Positions 19,833 to 29,166 of a stretch of 64,000 nucleotides of DNA are shown here, in pieces. Numbering within the stretch: position 1 is the first letter of the stretch; every line of letters begins with the position of its first letter. The translations under genes were made by a program, and so were the position numbers. Below the pieces are notes generated by a model that was given only the letters and a program-made list of their open reading frames with translations, was not told where the DNA came from and did no database searches. This DNA comes from an uncultured Neglectibacter sp. (GTDB lineage Bacteria; Bacillota; Clostridia; Oscillospirales; Acutalibacteraceae), in NCBI GenBank assembly GCA_904419785.1, contig CAJFSY010000005.1, forward strand, positions 94,404-158,403, read 5' to 3'.

Positions 19833-20741
19833 TCAGCGGTTGACGATTTTCTCGCCGTCAAAGATCAGCACGCCAAAGCCATAACCGGTTTGCTTGCCTT
19901 GCAGCAGCCAGTTTTTAAAGGCCCGCTGCATCGAGGTTTTTTCGGGAAGTTCTGCCGTGGGCTTTTGATATTCGCCGCCAAAGACACGCCAAGCGTCATG
20001 GAACACTTCTTCCGAACCGCTTTCGATCAAATCAAAATCCCCGATAAAGCTCACAATATTAGAAGCAGGGGAGAGAATCTCACGGTTTTGGGGATACAGC
20101 AGCCAGGAATGGCAAACGCATACCAGCGGCCCGCCGTCAAGTTCATCACGGAAGAACTCATAGGCGCGCTTGTAGGAATCCAGCCGGGCGGCTTCGTCGA
20201 AAGGTTCCCCGCTGGAGGGAATGTGGATGCTCTTTACAGGGTCGCCGGGGTTGATCACAAATCCATTCTTCTCATAAGGTTCTTTTCCCTCGTATGTAGT
20301 GCTTTCATATTCCAAACGGCCCAGTTTCACCAAGTCGCAGGAGAAGAAAATGGGATACCAGAAAGCCACAAAATTGCCCCAGACCCCATGGACATTTTTG
20401 CATTCCAACACTTTGAATTTCAAATCGCTGAACGTATCCCATACGATATCCTCTGGGACGCCTTTTTCCAGGTAAGCGTTTACAGCGGGCTGAGATGCCT
20501 GAATCAAGAACAGCAGCCATACCGTATAGACGTTGACACAGCTTTCATCCGCAATGGCTTTCACCAAAGGCTCGACCACTTTCAAATCCAGGTCATGGCT
20601 GTATAAGCACTCCACTGCGCCGTCCAGGGCTTCTTCTTGTCCTGTCTGCACCAGAACATCCTGGCAGCGGAGAGCTTCTTGTTTCGCTTCTTCCGGAAAT
20701 CCTGTTTTGTCCATTAAAAGTTTCAGAAATTGCTGGTCCAT
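19833..20741 (-). CDS. Acyltransferase-domain conserved protein
   Basis: Single 302 aa ORF with SIHIPSSGEPFDEAARLDSYKRAYEFFRDELDGGPLVCVCHSWLLYP; family call from memory. Confidence 0.55.
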   Translation of the reverse strand: MDQQFLKLLMDKTGFPEEAKQEALRCQDVLVQTGQEEALDGAVECLYSHDLDLKVVEPLVKAIADESCVNVYTVWLLFLIQASQPAVNAYLEKGVPEDIVWDTFSDLKFKVLECKNVHGVWGNFVAFWYPIFFSCDLVKLGRLEYESTTYEGKEPYEKNGFVINPGDPVKSIHIPSSGEPFDEAARLDSYKRAYEFFRDELDGGPLVCVCHSWLLYPQNREILSPASNIVSFIGDFDLIESGSEEVFHDAWRVFGGEYQKPTAELPEKTSMQRAFKNWLLQGKQTGYGFGVLIFDGEKIVNR

Positions 20742-20759
20742 AAATCTGTTCCTCCCAAA

Positions 20760-21215
20760 TTATTTTCCTATTTTTTCTGTATCGATGATCAGTGTCACCG
20801 GTCCATTGTTTGCCACAAGCACATCCATGTGGGCGCCGAACTCCCCGGTCTCCACTTTTTTGATGCCCAGGTTTTTAGCGCGCTCCACAAAATGAAGGTA
20901 AAGTTTCTCCGCTTCTTCCGGAGGGGCGGCTAAATCAAAAGAAGGCCGTCTGCCTTTTTTGCAATCGGAACCCAGAGTGAAATTGGAAACCACCAGCAAT
21001 TCTCCGCCGATATCTTCCAGGGAGAGGTTCATTTTCCCATTTTCATCGGTAAAAACTCGCAGTCCTTGGATTTTTTCTGCCAAGAAATCTGCCTGCGCTT
21101 CCGTATCGCCTTTCATCACGCCTAAAAAGACTACCAGCCCTTGTTCGATGCGCCGTGCCTCTCGATAGTCGATGGTGATCTCGGCCCGGCTCACCCGTTG
21201 TATCACTGCCCGCAT
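20760..21215 (-). CDS. dtd: D-aminoacyl-tRNA deacylase
   Basis: MRAVIQRVSRAEITI, LLVVSNFTLGSDCKKGRRPSF, VETGEFGAHMDVLVANNGPVTLI. Confidence 0.95.
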   Translation of the reverse strand: MRAVIQRVSRAEITIDYREARRIEQGLVVFLGVMKGDTEAQADFLAEKIQGLRVFTDENGKMNLSLEDIGGELLVVSNFTLGSDCKKGRRPSFDLAAPPEEAEKLYLHFVERAKNLGIKKVETGEFGAHMDVLVANNGPVTLIIDTEKIGK

Positions 21216-21366
21216 AATGTCCCTCCGTCTCATGAAGTTGTCCCTATCTTAGCATACTTCCCACAGAAGGTAAACGGATTTTTTGAGAAAAAGCAGGAGA
21301 TTCTTGCGTATGCGAAAAGCCCCTGATATAATGGAAACAGAATCCAGCAGATAAGGAGGAGTTGCG

Positions 21367-22242
21367 ATGATCTACACACTGACAAACGGAAACTATACCG
21401 CTCAGGTAAATTCCACCGGAGCGGAACTGTTTTCCCTGAAAGGCCCGGACGGCTTTGAGTATATTTGGACAGGCGATCCCGACTATTGGACAGGCCATGC
21501 TCCTGTGCTGTTCCCCATGGTGGGCTGGCTGCGGGGAGGCAAGGCGAAACTAGACGGCAAATGGGTGAAAATGGGGCGTCACGGTTTTGCGCGCCGAAGC
21601 GAGTTTTCTTTGGCAGAAGAGGGGGAAGGCAAGCTTTCTCTGCGGCTCGTCTCGAATGAGGAGACAAAAAAATGCTATCCCTATGACTTTGCCCTTACTG
21701 TAACCTATACCTTAGAAGAGAACGGTTATAAGACTGCCTTTACGGTGGAAAATACTGGTGACCGGCCTATGCCGTTTACCATCGGCGGCCATCCGGGATT
21801 TTGCGTTCCCGTTGACGAGAAAGCTTCCTTTGAGGACTATGTCATCCGTTTTGAAAAAGAAGAGACCCAGCGCTGTCCCGGTTTTGTGGGAGAAGGCTTG
21901 CTGGATTATTCCCAGATCAATCTGGAACTGCAAGGCCAGCGGGAGATTCCCCTGCGTCATGAACTGTTCTATCGGGATGCTTTGGTCTTTGAAAAATTGC
22001 AGTCCTCCACGGTTGCTTTGGTAAATCCCAATACAGGAAAAGGCGTGGAGATGGAGTTCTCCCAGTTCCCTCTGCTGGGAATTTGGTCCGCGGCCAATGA
22101 TGGCCCGTATGTCTGCCTGGAGCCTTGGACAGGCTGCGGCACCATCGCTACGGAGAGCGACCAGTTTGAGCAGAAAAAAGGGATGGAATCCCTGCCTGCC
22201 GGACAACAGAAAACATACGCATTTTCCGTGCGTTTTTTGTAA
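21367..22242 (+). CDS. Aldose 1-epimerase family protein (LacX-like)
   Basis: GAELFSLKGPDGFEYIWTGDPDYWTGHAPVLFPMVG, GGHPGFCVP, CLEPWTG. Confidence 0.85.
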   Translation: MIYTLTNGNYTAQVNSTGAELFSLKGPDGFEYIWTGDPDYWTGHAPVLFPMVGWLRGGKAKLDGKWVKMGRHGFARRSEFSLAEEGEGKLSLRLVSNEETKKCYPYDFALTVTYTLEENGYKTAFTVENTGDRPMPFTIGGHPGFCVPVDEKASFEDYVIRFEKEETQRCPGFVGEGLLDYSQINLELQGQREIPLRHELFYRDALVFEKLQSSTVALVNPNTGKGVEMEFSQFPLLGIWSAANDGPYVCLEPWTGCGTIATESDQFEQKKGMESLPAGQQKTYAFSVRFL

Positions 22243-22289
22243 TGCAACTTTGAGACCGTCGGCATAAAATTCCGTCCAGTTTATGTGAG

Positions 22290-22323
22290 AAGGGCAGCGG
22301 GAATATCCGCTGCCCTTTTTTGC
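22290..22323 (+). terminator. Terminator after aldose epimerase gene
   Basis: GGGCAGCGGgaataTCCGCTGCCCTTTTTTG. Confidence 0.85.
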
Positions 22324-22602
22324 GCCCAAAGATAGGAGTAATATGTTTGTATCCTGTTTACGCAAACGATTTCTTATGCAAAACCTAATAAGCTTGAACG
22401 TTTTTTTCGGCGAAATACCGAAAAGGAAATTTGGAAAACCCCTTCCTTTTTTTGAAACGAGGTCTATAATTATGGAAGCTTGGAATCCAGGAGTTTTCTG
22501 CTAAGGAAAACGCGCCGAGCATCCACCTTTCAGGGCGGACCGGCTGCCTTGTAGGGAGGAAACAGTTCCGCGCAGGGAAACGCCCCGCGCGAAAAGGGAG
22601 GA

Positions 22603-24375
22603 ATGTGTATGTTTCAGTTAAAGTGGGTGTGGAAGCACATGGAAGGCTTCCGAAAACAGTATATCTTTGCCTTGTGCTCCACGGCGGTGCTGTCTGTGCT
22701 GGCTTTGGGCAATTCCGTGATTACCGCCAATATCATGGATACCGTGTTTGAGCCCCTTACCGAGACCGGTGTGGTAACGGAACAAGTGGTGCAGCATTTG
22801 ATGGTGCTGGTGGCCATCTTGATCGGCTTCACGCTATTCCGTACCACTTTTGGTTATTGCTCTGTCATGACCTATGAAACTTGTTCACAAAAACTGATCT
22901 ATAAGCTTCGCCGGGACCTGTATAAAAATATGCAGGAACAAGATCAGGAATTTTACGGCAAGAACCGTACCGGAGACTTGATGACCCGGCTTACCGGTGA
23001 CATGGATATGATCCGGCATGCGGTGTGCTGGGTTATCCGGCAGCTTATCGACTGCACAGTGCTGTTTTTAACCACTTCTATCACCTTTTTGGTGACAGAC
23101 TGGCTGTTCGCCCTGTCGATGCTGGCGGTAACGCCCATTATTTTCGGGCTTACTTACGCTTTCTCCAAGCGGGTGCATCCCCTTTATGTGGACCTGCGTG
23201 AGCGTCTTTCTCAGCTGAACACCTGCGCTCAGGAGAATATCTCCGGAAACCGGGTGGTAAAAGCGTTTGCCCGAGAAGATTATGAGATCAACAAGTTTGA
23301 CGAAAAGAACACCGATTATAAGAAAGCCAATACCAAGGCGTCTTTGCTGTGGCTGAAATACAGCCCCTTCATTGATGGGCTTTCCCAGTCTCTGTCTATT
23401 GCCGTGCTGTTGGTGGGAGGCGCTTTCCTCATCTCCGGCCGCATTTCTATCGGTACGTTCACATTGTTCAACTCTTTGACCTGGACTCTGACCAACCCCA
23501 TGCGGATGCTGGGAATGCACTTGAACGATTTGCAGAGGTTCTTTGCCAGTGCCAACAAGATCATTGAGCTGTATTATGCTAAGTCCACCATTACTTCCCG
23601 TTCCGATGCCAAACAAGTGAAGGGAAGAATTCATGGCGAGATCGATTTCAAGGGCGTTGGACTGAATCTCCATGGTATGCCTGTGCTGCAGGACATCAAC
23701 CTGCATATCCAGCCTGGAGAGACTGTGGCCATCATGGGACCCACGGGTTCTGGTAAGACTTCTCTGGTGAATCTGATCCCCCGGTTTACCGATGTGAGCG
23801 CCGGTACGCTCACCATCGACGGGACGCCTGTAGGACGCTATGATTTGCACGGATTGCGCCATTCCATTGGCATCGCCACCCAGGATGTGTTCCTGTTTTC
23901 AGATACAGTGGATGGGAATATTGCCTATGGAAACACAGAACTTTCGGAAGAAGATGTGAAGCGTTACGCCAAAATGGCGGATGTAGATTTCGTAGAGAAG
24001 CTTCCTGACGGTTTTGAAACGCTTATCGGCGAGCGGGGCACCGGCTTGTCCGGCGGCCAGAAGCAGCGTATCGCGTTGGCGCGGGCTTTGGCTGTGCGGC
24101 CTTCCATCCTGATTTTGGATGATACCACTTCCGCAGTGGACCTCGAAACAGAAAAATATATTCAAGAGCAGCTGGCAAACCTGGATTTCCCCTGCACAAA
24201 GATCATTGTCGCCCAGCGTATCTCCACCACCAAGCGGGCGGATAAGATCGTGGTGCTGGATAAAGGCCGGATCGTGGATATAGGCACACATGAGGAGCTG
24301 TCCCAGCGGCCTGGATATTACCGGGAAGTGTTCCTGCTGCAAAACGGCATGGATGAGGAAAAGGAGGTGGTTTAA
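22603..24375 (+). CDS. ABC exporter half-transporter, degenerate NBD (LDDTTSAVD, AQR)
   Basis: TM domain plus GPTGSGKTSL, LSGGQKQR, ILILDDTTSAVD. Confidence 0.93.
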   Translation: MCMFQLKWVWKHMEGFRKQYIFALCSTAVLSVLALGNSVITANIMDTVFEPLTETGVVTEQVVQHLMVLVAILIGFTLFRTTFGYCSVMTYETCSQKLIYKLRRDLYKNMQEQDQEFYGKNRTGDLMTRLTGDMDMIRHAVCWVIRQLIDCTVLFLTTSITFLVTDWLFALSMLAVTPIIFGLTYAFSKRVHPLYVDLRERLSQLNTCAQENISGNRVVKAFAREDYEINKFDEKNTDYKKANTKASLLWLKYSPFIDGLSQSLSIAVLLVGGAFLISGRISIGTFTLFNSLTWTLTNPMRMLGMHLNDLQRFFASANKIIELYYAKSTITSRSDAKQVKGRIHGEIDFKGVGLNLHGMPVLQDINLHIQPGETVAIMGPTGSGKTSLVNLIPRFTDVSAGTLTIDGTPVGRYDLHGLRHSIGIATQDVFLFSDTVDGNIAYGNTELSEEDVKRYAKMADVDFVEKLPDGFETLIGERGTGLSGGQKQRIALARALAVRPSILILDDTTSAVDLETEKYIQEQLANLDFPCTKIIVAQRISTTKRADKIVVLDKGRIVDIGTHEELSQRPGYYREVFLLQNGMDEEKEVV

Positions 24376-26145
24376 ATGGCACGCAACAAGTTTGACGTTG
24401 ACGAGACCCTGGAAACCCCATTTAACATAAAACACTTGCTTCGGGCTGGGACCTATATCGGCCGGCACAAAAAGAAAATGATCTTGTCCCTGGTATTTTC
24501 CGCTATTTCCGCCGCCTGTTCTTTGGTGGGTCCTTTACTTATCCAGCGGGCCATTGACGTGTCGGTCCCCAATAAGGACTATACAGAACTGTTTGTGCTG
24601 GCAGTGGTCATGCTCCTTTCCATCGTGCTTTCCATTGTGTTTTCCCGGATTCGCTCAAAGTATATGGTCGTAGTAGGACAGGAGATCATTTACGATATCC
24701 GTAAGGATTTGTTCGAGCACTTGCAGAAGCTGCCTTTCCAGTTTTATGATGACCGTCCTCACGGAAAGATCTTGACCCGTGTCATCAACTATGTGAACTC
24801 TGTTTCCGACGCGCTTTCCAACGGCATCATCAACTTCGTGCTGGAAATCTTCAACCTGATCTTGATCGCGGTGTTTATGTTCCTGTGCGACGTGCGCCTG
24901 AGCCTGATCGTTATGGCGGGCATCCCGCTGTTTTTGGTGATCGTGTTTTTGATCAAGCCGGCTCAGCGGCGGGCATGGCAGGATGTTTCCAACAAGAGCT
25001 CGAACCTGAATGCCTATCTCCACGAGAGTTTGGACGGCATGAAGATTACCCAGGCGTTTACCCGGGAAGAAGAGAACCGGGAAATCTATGACAAGCTGAA
25101 CAAGCGTTGCTATTCCACTTGGATGAAAGCCCAGTACACCTCTAACCTGGTTTGGTATTCGGTGGATAATATTTCTACCTGGGTGGTAGGCGCCATGTAT
25201 TTGATCGGCCTGATGATGCTGGGGCCTGCTATGCAGATTGGCACCTTGATCGCTATTTCTTCTTATGCCTGGCGGTTTTGGCAGCCTATCCTGAACCTTT
25301 CCAACTTGTATAATACCTTTATCAACGCGGTGGCCTATTTGGAGCGTATCTTTGAAATGATCGATGAGCCGGTAACGGTGGATGACGCTCCCAACGCTAC
25401 GGAGTTGCCTCCCATTACAGGCCGTGTCACTTTCGACGATGTGACGTTCTCCTATGATGGAAAAGTCAACATTTTAGAGCACTTTAACCTGGATGTGAAT
25501 CCCGGCGAATCCATTGCTCTGGTAGGGCCCACCGGCGCGGGCAAGACCACGGTGGTGAACCTGATCTCCCGATTCTACAATATCAACGAAGGCCGCGTGC
25601 TTCTTGACGGCCACGATATCGCCGGGGTGACGCTTCATTCCCTGCGTTCCCAGATGGGCATCATGCTGCAAGATAGCTTTATTTTCTCCGGCACCATCAT
25701 GGATAATATCCGTTATGGCCGCTTAGACGCCACAGACGAGGAAGTGATCGCCGCGGCGAAAACCGTCCGGGCGGATGAGTTCATCCGGGAAATGGAAAAC
25801 GGCTATTATACCCAAGTCAATGAACGGGGCTCTCGGTTGTCGCAAGGACAGAAGCAGTTGGTGGCTTTCGCCCGTACGCTGCTTTCAGACCCCAAGATTC
25901 TTGTGCTGGATGAGGCCACGTCCTCTATTGACGCCAAGACAGAGCGTCTTTTACAAGAGGGCTTGCAAGCACTGCTGAAAGGCCGGACTTCTTTTATCAT
26001 TGCGCACCGGCTTTCCACCATTAAGAATTGTGACCGTATCTTGTATATCTCCAACAAGGGGATTGCGGAAATGGGTACTCATCAGCAGCTTCTGGATCAA
26101 CGAGGATATTACTATCATCTTTATACTGCCCAGCTGGAAAGCTGA
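24376..26145 (+). CDS. ABC exporter half-transporter, partner subunit (LDEATSSID, AHR, LSQGQ)
   Basis: TM domain plus GPTGAGKTTV, LSQGQKQL, VLDEATSSID. Confidence 0.93.
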   Translation: MARNKFDVDETLETPFNIKHLLRAGTYIGRHKKKMILSLVFSAISAACSLVGPLLIQRAIDVSVPNKDYTELFVLAVVMLLSIVLSIVFSRIRSKYMVVVGQEIIYDIRKDLFEHLQKLPFQFYDDRPHGKILTRVINYVNSVSDALSNGIINFVLEIFNLILIAVFMFLCDVRLSLIVMAGIPLFLVIVFLIKPAQRRAWQDVSNKSSNLNAYLHESLDGMKITQAFTREEENREIYDKLNKRCYSTWMKAQYTSNLVWYSVDNISTWVVGAMYLIGLMMLGPAMQIGTLIAISSYAWRFWQPILNLSNLYNTFINAVAYLERIFEMIDEPVTVDDAPNATELPPITGRVTFDDVTFSYDGKVNILEHFNLDVNPGESIALVGPTGAGKTTVVNLISRFYNINEGRVLLDGHDIAGVTLHSLRSQMGIMLQDSFIFSGTIMDNIRYGRLDATDEEVIAAAKTVRADEFIREMENGYYTQVNERGSRLSQGQKQLVAFARTLLSDPKILVLDEATSSIDAKTERLLQEGLQALLKGRTSFIIAHRLSTIKNCDRILYISNKGIAEMGTHQQLLDQRGYYYHLYTAQLES

Positions 26146-26160
26146 GATGTTCTTTTAAAA

Positions 26161-26197
26161 CCACAGCCGGTCTTGACAAATCAAGACCGGCTGTGGT
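26161..26197. terminator. Hairpin between ABC genes and MFS gene
   Basis: CCACAGCCGGTCTTGacaaatCAAGACCGGCTGTGG perfect stem. Confidence 0.7.
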
Positions 26198-26234
26198 ATG
26201 TCTATTCGCAGGAGTATTTCAAGGAGGTTTTTCA

Positions 26235-27422
26235 TTGTTTACCGCATTGCTTGTGATTATTTATGTGGCGTTTATCAGTTTGGGTCTGCCGGATTCCCTT
26301 TTGGGCTCCGCCTGGCCTGCCATGCATGTGGACCTTTCCGCGCCGCTGTCCTTTGCCGGTGTGGTGTCCATGGTCGTTTCGTGTGGTACAGTGGTTTCCA
26401 GCCTGATGAGCACAAGGCTCATCAGCCGGTTCGGTACGGGAAAGGTTACGCTGGTCAGCGTAGCCATGACTGCTGGCGCGTTGCTGGGCATGGCAGCGGC
26501 TCCTTCGGTGTGGTGGATTTGTGTGTGCGCCGTGCCTTTGGGGCTTGGAGCCGGCTCGGTAGATGCAGGCCTTAACAATTTTGTGGCTCTGCACTATCAG
26601 GCAAAGCATATGAGCTGGCTCCACTGCTTTTGGGGGATAGGCGCTACCACCGGGCCGATGGTTATGGCGTTTTGGCTCAATCACGGAAATAATTGGAAAG
26701 GCGGCTATCTGACCATTGGGGTGCTGCAAGTCGTTTTGGTGGTGGCATTGCTGGTAAGTCTGCCCCTTTGGAAAAAGGTAGCGGCTTCTTCTACAGGGAC
26801 CCAGGAGGAAGAGGAACCTGTGGCTGCCCTGCCATTGGGCAAAGTATTTCAAATTCCCCGCGCGAAAGCGGCGCTGTTGGGCTTTTTCTGCTACTGCGCA
26901 GTGGAGTCCACCGCGAACTTGTGGGCCAGCAGTTATGCGGTTACCGGTTTTGGCGTGGGGGAGAATACCGCCGCAGGGTGGAGTTCCTTGTTTTTTCTTG
27001 GTATCACCTTAGGACGGCTGTTCTCTGGATTCGCGGCTATAAAGCTTTCCAGCCCTGCGTTGATCCGCCTGGGCCAAATCATTGCTTTTGTGGGTATTTT
27101 ACTTTTGCTGTTGCCGTTGCCGGTGTGGCGGATTCCCGTTGCCTTGTGTTTCATCGGGGTGGGATGCGCACCTATTTTCCCGGCAATGCTTCATCAAACG
27201 CCCCAGGTTTTTGGAAAACGGTTTTCTCAAGCGATGATGGGGGTTCAGATGGCCTGTGCTTATGTAGGCGCTACATTAATGCCCCCTGTATTCGGCTTTT
27301 TGGCCTCTGTCACGAATATCCGGCTGTTCCCGGTTTTCCTGCTGGTATTTTTTGTGTTGATGCTTTTGGGCACGGAAAAAGTCCGCAAAGCTGGTGAGAA
27401 GCAAACACCTGCGGCAGAGTAA
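26235..27422 (+). CDS. MFS transporter
   Basis: About 12 TM; YVAFISLGLPDSLLGSAWP, TTG start preceded by AAGGAGG. Confidence 0.88.
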   Translation: MFTALLVIIYVAFISLGLPDSLLGSAWPAMHVDLSAPLSFAGVVSMVVSCGTVVSSLMSTRLISRFGTGKVTLVSVAMTAGALLGMAAAPSVWWICVCAVPLGLGAGSVDAGLNNFVALHYQAKHMSWLHCFWGIGATTGPMVMAFWLNHGNNWKGGYLTIGVLQVVLVVALLVSLPLWKKVAASSTGTQEEEEPVAALPLGKVFQIPRAKAALLGFFCYCAVESTANLWASSYAVTGFGVGENTAAGWSSLFFLGITLGRLFSGFAAIKLSSPALIRLGQIIAFVGILLLLLPLPVWRIPVALCFIGVGCAPIFPAMLHQTPQVFGKRFSQAMMGVQMACAYVGATLMPPVFGFLASVTNIRLFPVFLLVFFVLMLLGTEKVRKAGEKQTPAAE

Positions 27423-27462
27423 TCTGAATTCTATTATAAGTACCAATAAAGGAGGAATTATA

Positions 27463-28086
27463 ATGTCTTTTCATCCGGTCGATTTAGAATCTTGGCCCCG
27501 TAAGGAGCATTTCTATCACTATTTGTCTCAAGTGCCTTGCTTTTACAGCATGACTGTTGAATTGGACGTAACAGCGCTGAAAAACAGGGGAGAGCGCTTT
27601 TATCCCGCTATGATCCACAGTCTTGGGGTGATCGTCAATCGGCATAAAGAATTCCGTATGGCTTTGAATGAGGATGGCGTTTTAGGCTGGTATGACCAAC
27701 TTTCCCCGTCTTATACCGTGTTTCACCCAGAAACAGAGACTTTTTCCAGTTTGTGGACAGAGTATACCGAGGACCGGGCTGAGTTTATTAAGCGGTATGA
27801 AGAGGATTTGCGGGAATATGGGTCCCTTCAAAAGTTTGAGGCCAAACCGAATGTTCCACCGGTGTTTAATGTTTCCGCTATCCCTTGGCAGACTTTCACC
27901 AGCTTTCATTTAGAGCTTCCCGGAAGCCAGGACTATCTTCTGCCTATTTTTACACTGGGACGCTATCACGAAGAGCAGGGAAAGCTGAAAATGCCTTTAG
28001 CCCTGCAAGTGCATCACGCGGTGTGTGATGGTTTTCACGCCTGCCGGTTTGTTCAAGAGCTTCAAGAATTGATTAGTTTAGAGTAA
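27463..28086 (+). CDS. Type A chloramphenicol O-acetyltransferase-like protein
   Basis: WPRKEHFYHYLSQVPCFYSMTVELDVT and catalytic LQVHHAVCDGFHACRF. Confidence 0.88.
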   Translation: MSFHPVDLESWPRKEHFYHYLSQVPCFYSMTVELDVTALKNRGERFYPAMIHSLGVIVNRHKEFRMALNEDGVLGWYDQLSPSYTVFHPETETFSSLWTEYTEDRAEFIKRYEEDLREYGSLQKFEAKPNVPPVFNVSAIPWQTFTSFHLELPGSQDYLLPIFTLGRYHEEQGKLKMPLALQVHHAVCDGFHACRFVQELQELISLE

Positions 28087-28121
28087 AAGTTTTTTTAAAA
28101 CTAATTTACTTTATCATAGTA

Positions 28122-28154
28122 AAATCCGGCGAATGATGCTATTCGCCGGATTTC
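28122..28154. terminator. Terminator between convergent cat-like gene and spo0A
   Basis: AATCCGGCGAATgatgctATTCGCCGGATT. Confidence 0.8.
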
Positions 28155-28254
28155 TACTAGATATTGAGCCCGTTCACAATTTTTTTACAAGAAAATGGGA
28201 TGTTCCTTCATATTTCGACAAAAAAGACGGCGCTGGTCGTGTATGCTTATCACA

Positions 28255-29019
28255 TCAGGAGGCACTGGCCATTTGCAGACAAAGTTTATCCGAGATCATA
28301 GCGATAAACTCACTGTTGGTGGGCTTGCCGCGGGTGTTGTGGATGGTATAGCCAAAGTAGGAGTTGAGCACATCCACATCACCCCGGTCCCAAGCTACCT
28401 CAATGGCATGGCGGATAGCACGCTCCACTCTGGAACTGGTGGTGTTATACCGTTTGGCTACGCTGGGATAAAGCTGTTTTGTAACAGCGTTGATGATTTC
28501 CGGGTCCTCAACAGCCATGAGGATAGAGTCGCGCAGATAATGATATCCTTTGATATGAGCCGGTACGCCAATTTGATGCAAAATTTCAGTGACCTGCATC
28601 CGCAAGCTGGTGCTGACGGGTTCAGAATCAAAATGCTTTCCTTTCATAGAGAGCAAAGTGAGGATACGGTCGGCCATCTCGTTTTTGTCATAGGGGGACA
28701 GGGCGAAATAGGCCACGCCTGCCGAGGCGATCTCACGCTCGATGATAGGGTTGCTATATGAGGAGGTCACTATGTAAAGGGGGTTCTCCACAGAGGCGTC
28801 CTGCGCTACCGCGTGGATGACCCCAATGGCGTCCAGGCCAGGCATAAGGAAATCCATAACCACCAGCTGGGGTTTTTCTTCGCGAATTTTTCCCAAAAGC
28901 AGAGTGCTGTCCCGTTTGAGGAAAAGGGGAGTCACTCCGGCCTGGGATAATTTTTGAATCGGTTCCCGGCCCCATTCGCCGTCTTCCGAACTAATAATTA
29001 TCTTACTTTCTTTTTCCAT
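28255..29019 (-). CDS. spo0A: Sporulation master regulator Spo0A
   Basis: C-terminal [24 protein letters not shown]...[30 protein letters not shown]; downstream of spoIVB. Confidence 0.93.
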   Translation of the reverse strand: MEKESKIIISSEDGEWGREPIQKLSQAGVTPLFLKRDSTLLLGKIREEKPQLVVMDFLMPGLDAIGVIHAVAQDASVENPLYIVTSSYSNPIIEREIASAGVAYFALSPYDKNEMADRILTLLSMKGKHFDSEPVSTSLRMQVTEILHQIGVPAHIKGYHYLRDSILMAVEDPEIINAVTKQLYPSVAKRYNTTSSRVERAIRHAIEVAWDRGDVDVLNSYFGYTIHNTRGKPTNSEFIAMISDKLCLQMASAS

Positions 29020-29166
29020 AACGAACCTCCTGGCATTGATTTATTGTGAATGAATTTTACCATAACTCAATGATAATCGCAAGTGGTTTGCAGGAAAAAA
29101 CTAGAAAATTATCATGCCGAAAAACGGCGAAAATTGGCTTAATACCGGGATTTTCCAAGGTTCGAT

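Noticed and set aside
22472-22504. Possible 10-aa leader peptide MEAWNPGVFC upstream of the ABC exporter genes
   Set aside because: The ATG lies 1 bp after the only TATAAT, so it would be upstream of or at the transcription start, with no RBS.
28206-28218. Spo0A-box-like TGTCGAA on the minus strand
   Set aside because: Located downstream of spo0A between convergent genes with no promoter nearby; a 7-mer match is expected by chance.
29070-29115. ATGATAAT...ATTATCAT inverted repeat upstream of spo0A
   Set aside because: 8-bp AT-rich arms 30 bp apart in an AT-rich promoter region; not distinguishable from chance without comparative data.
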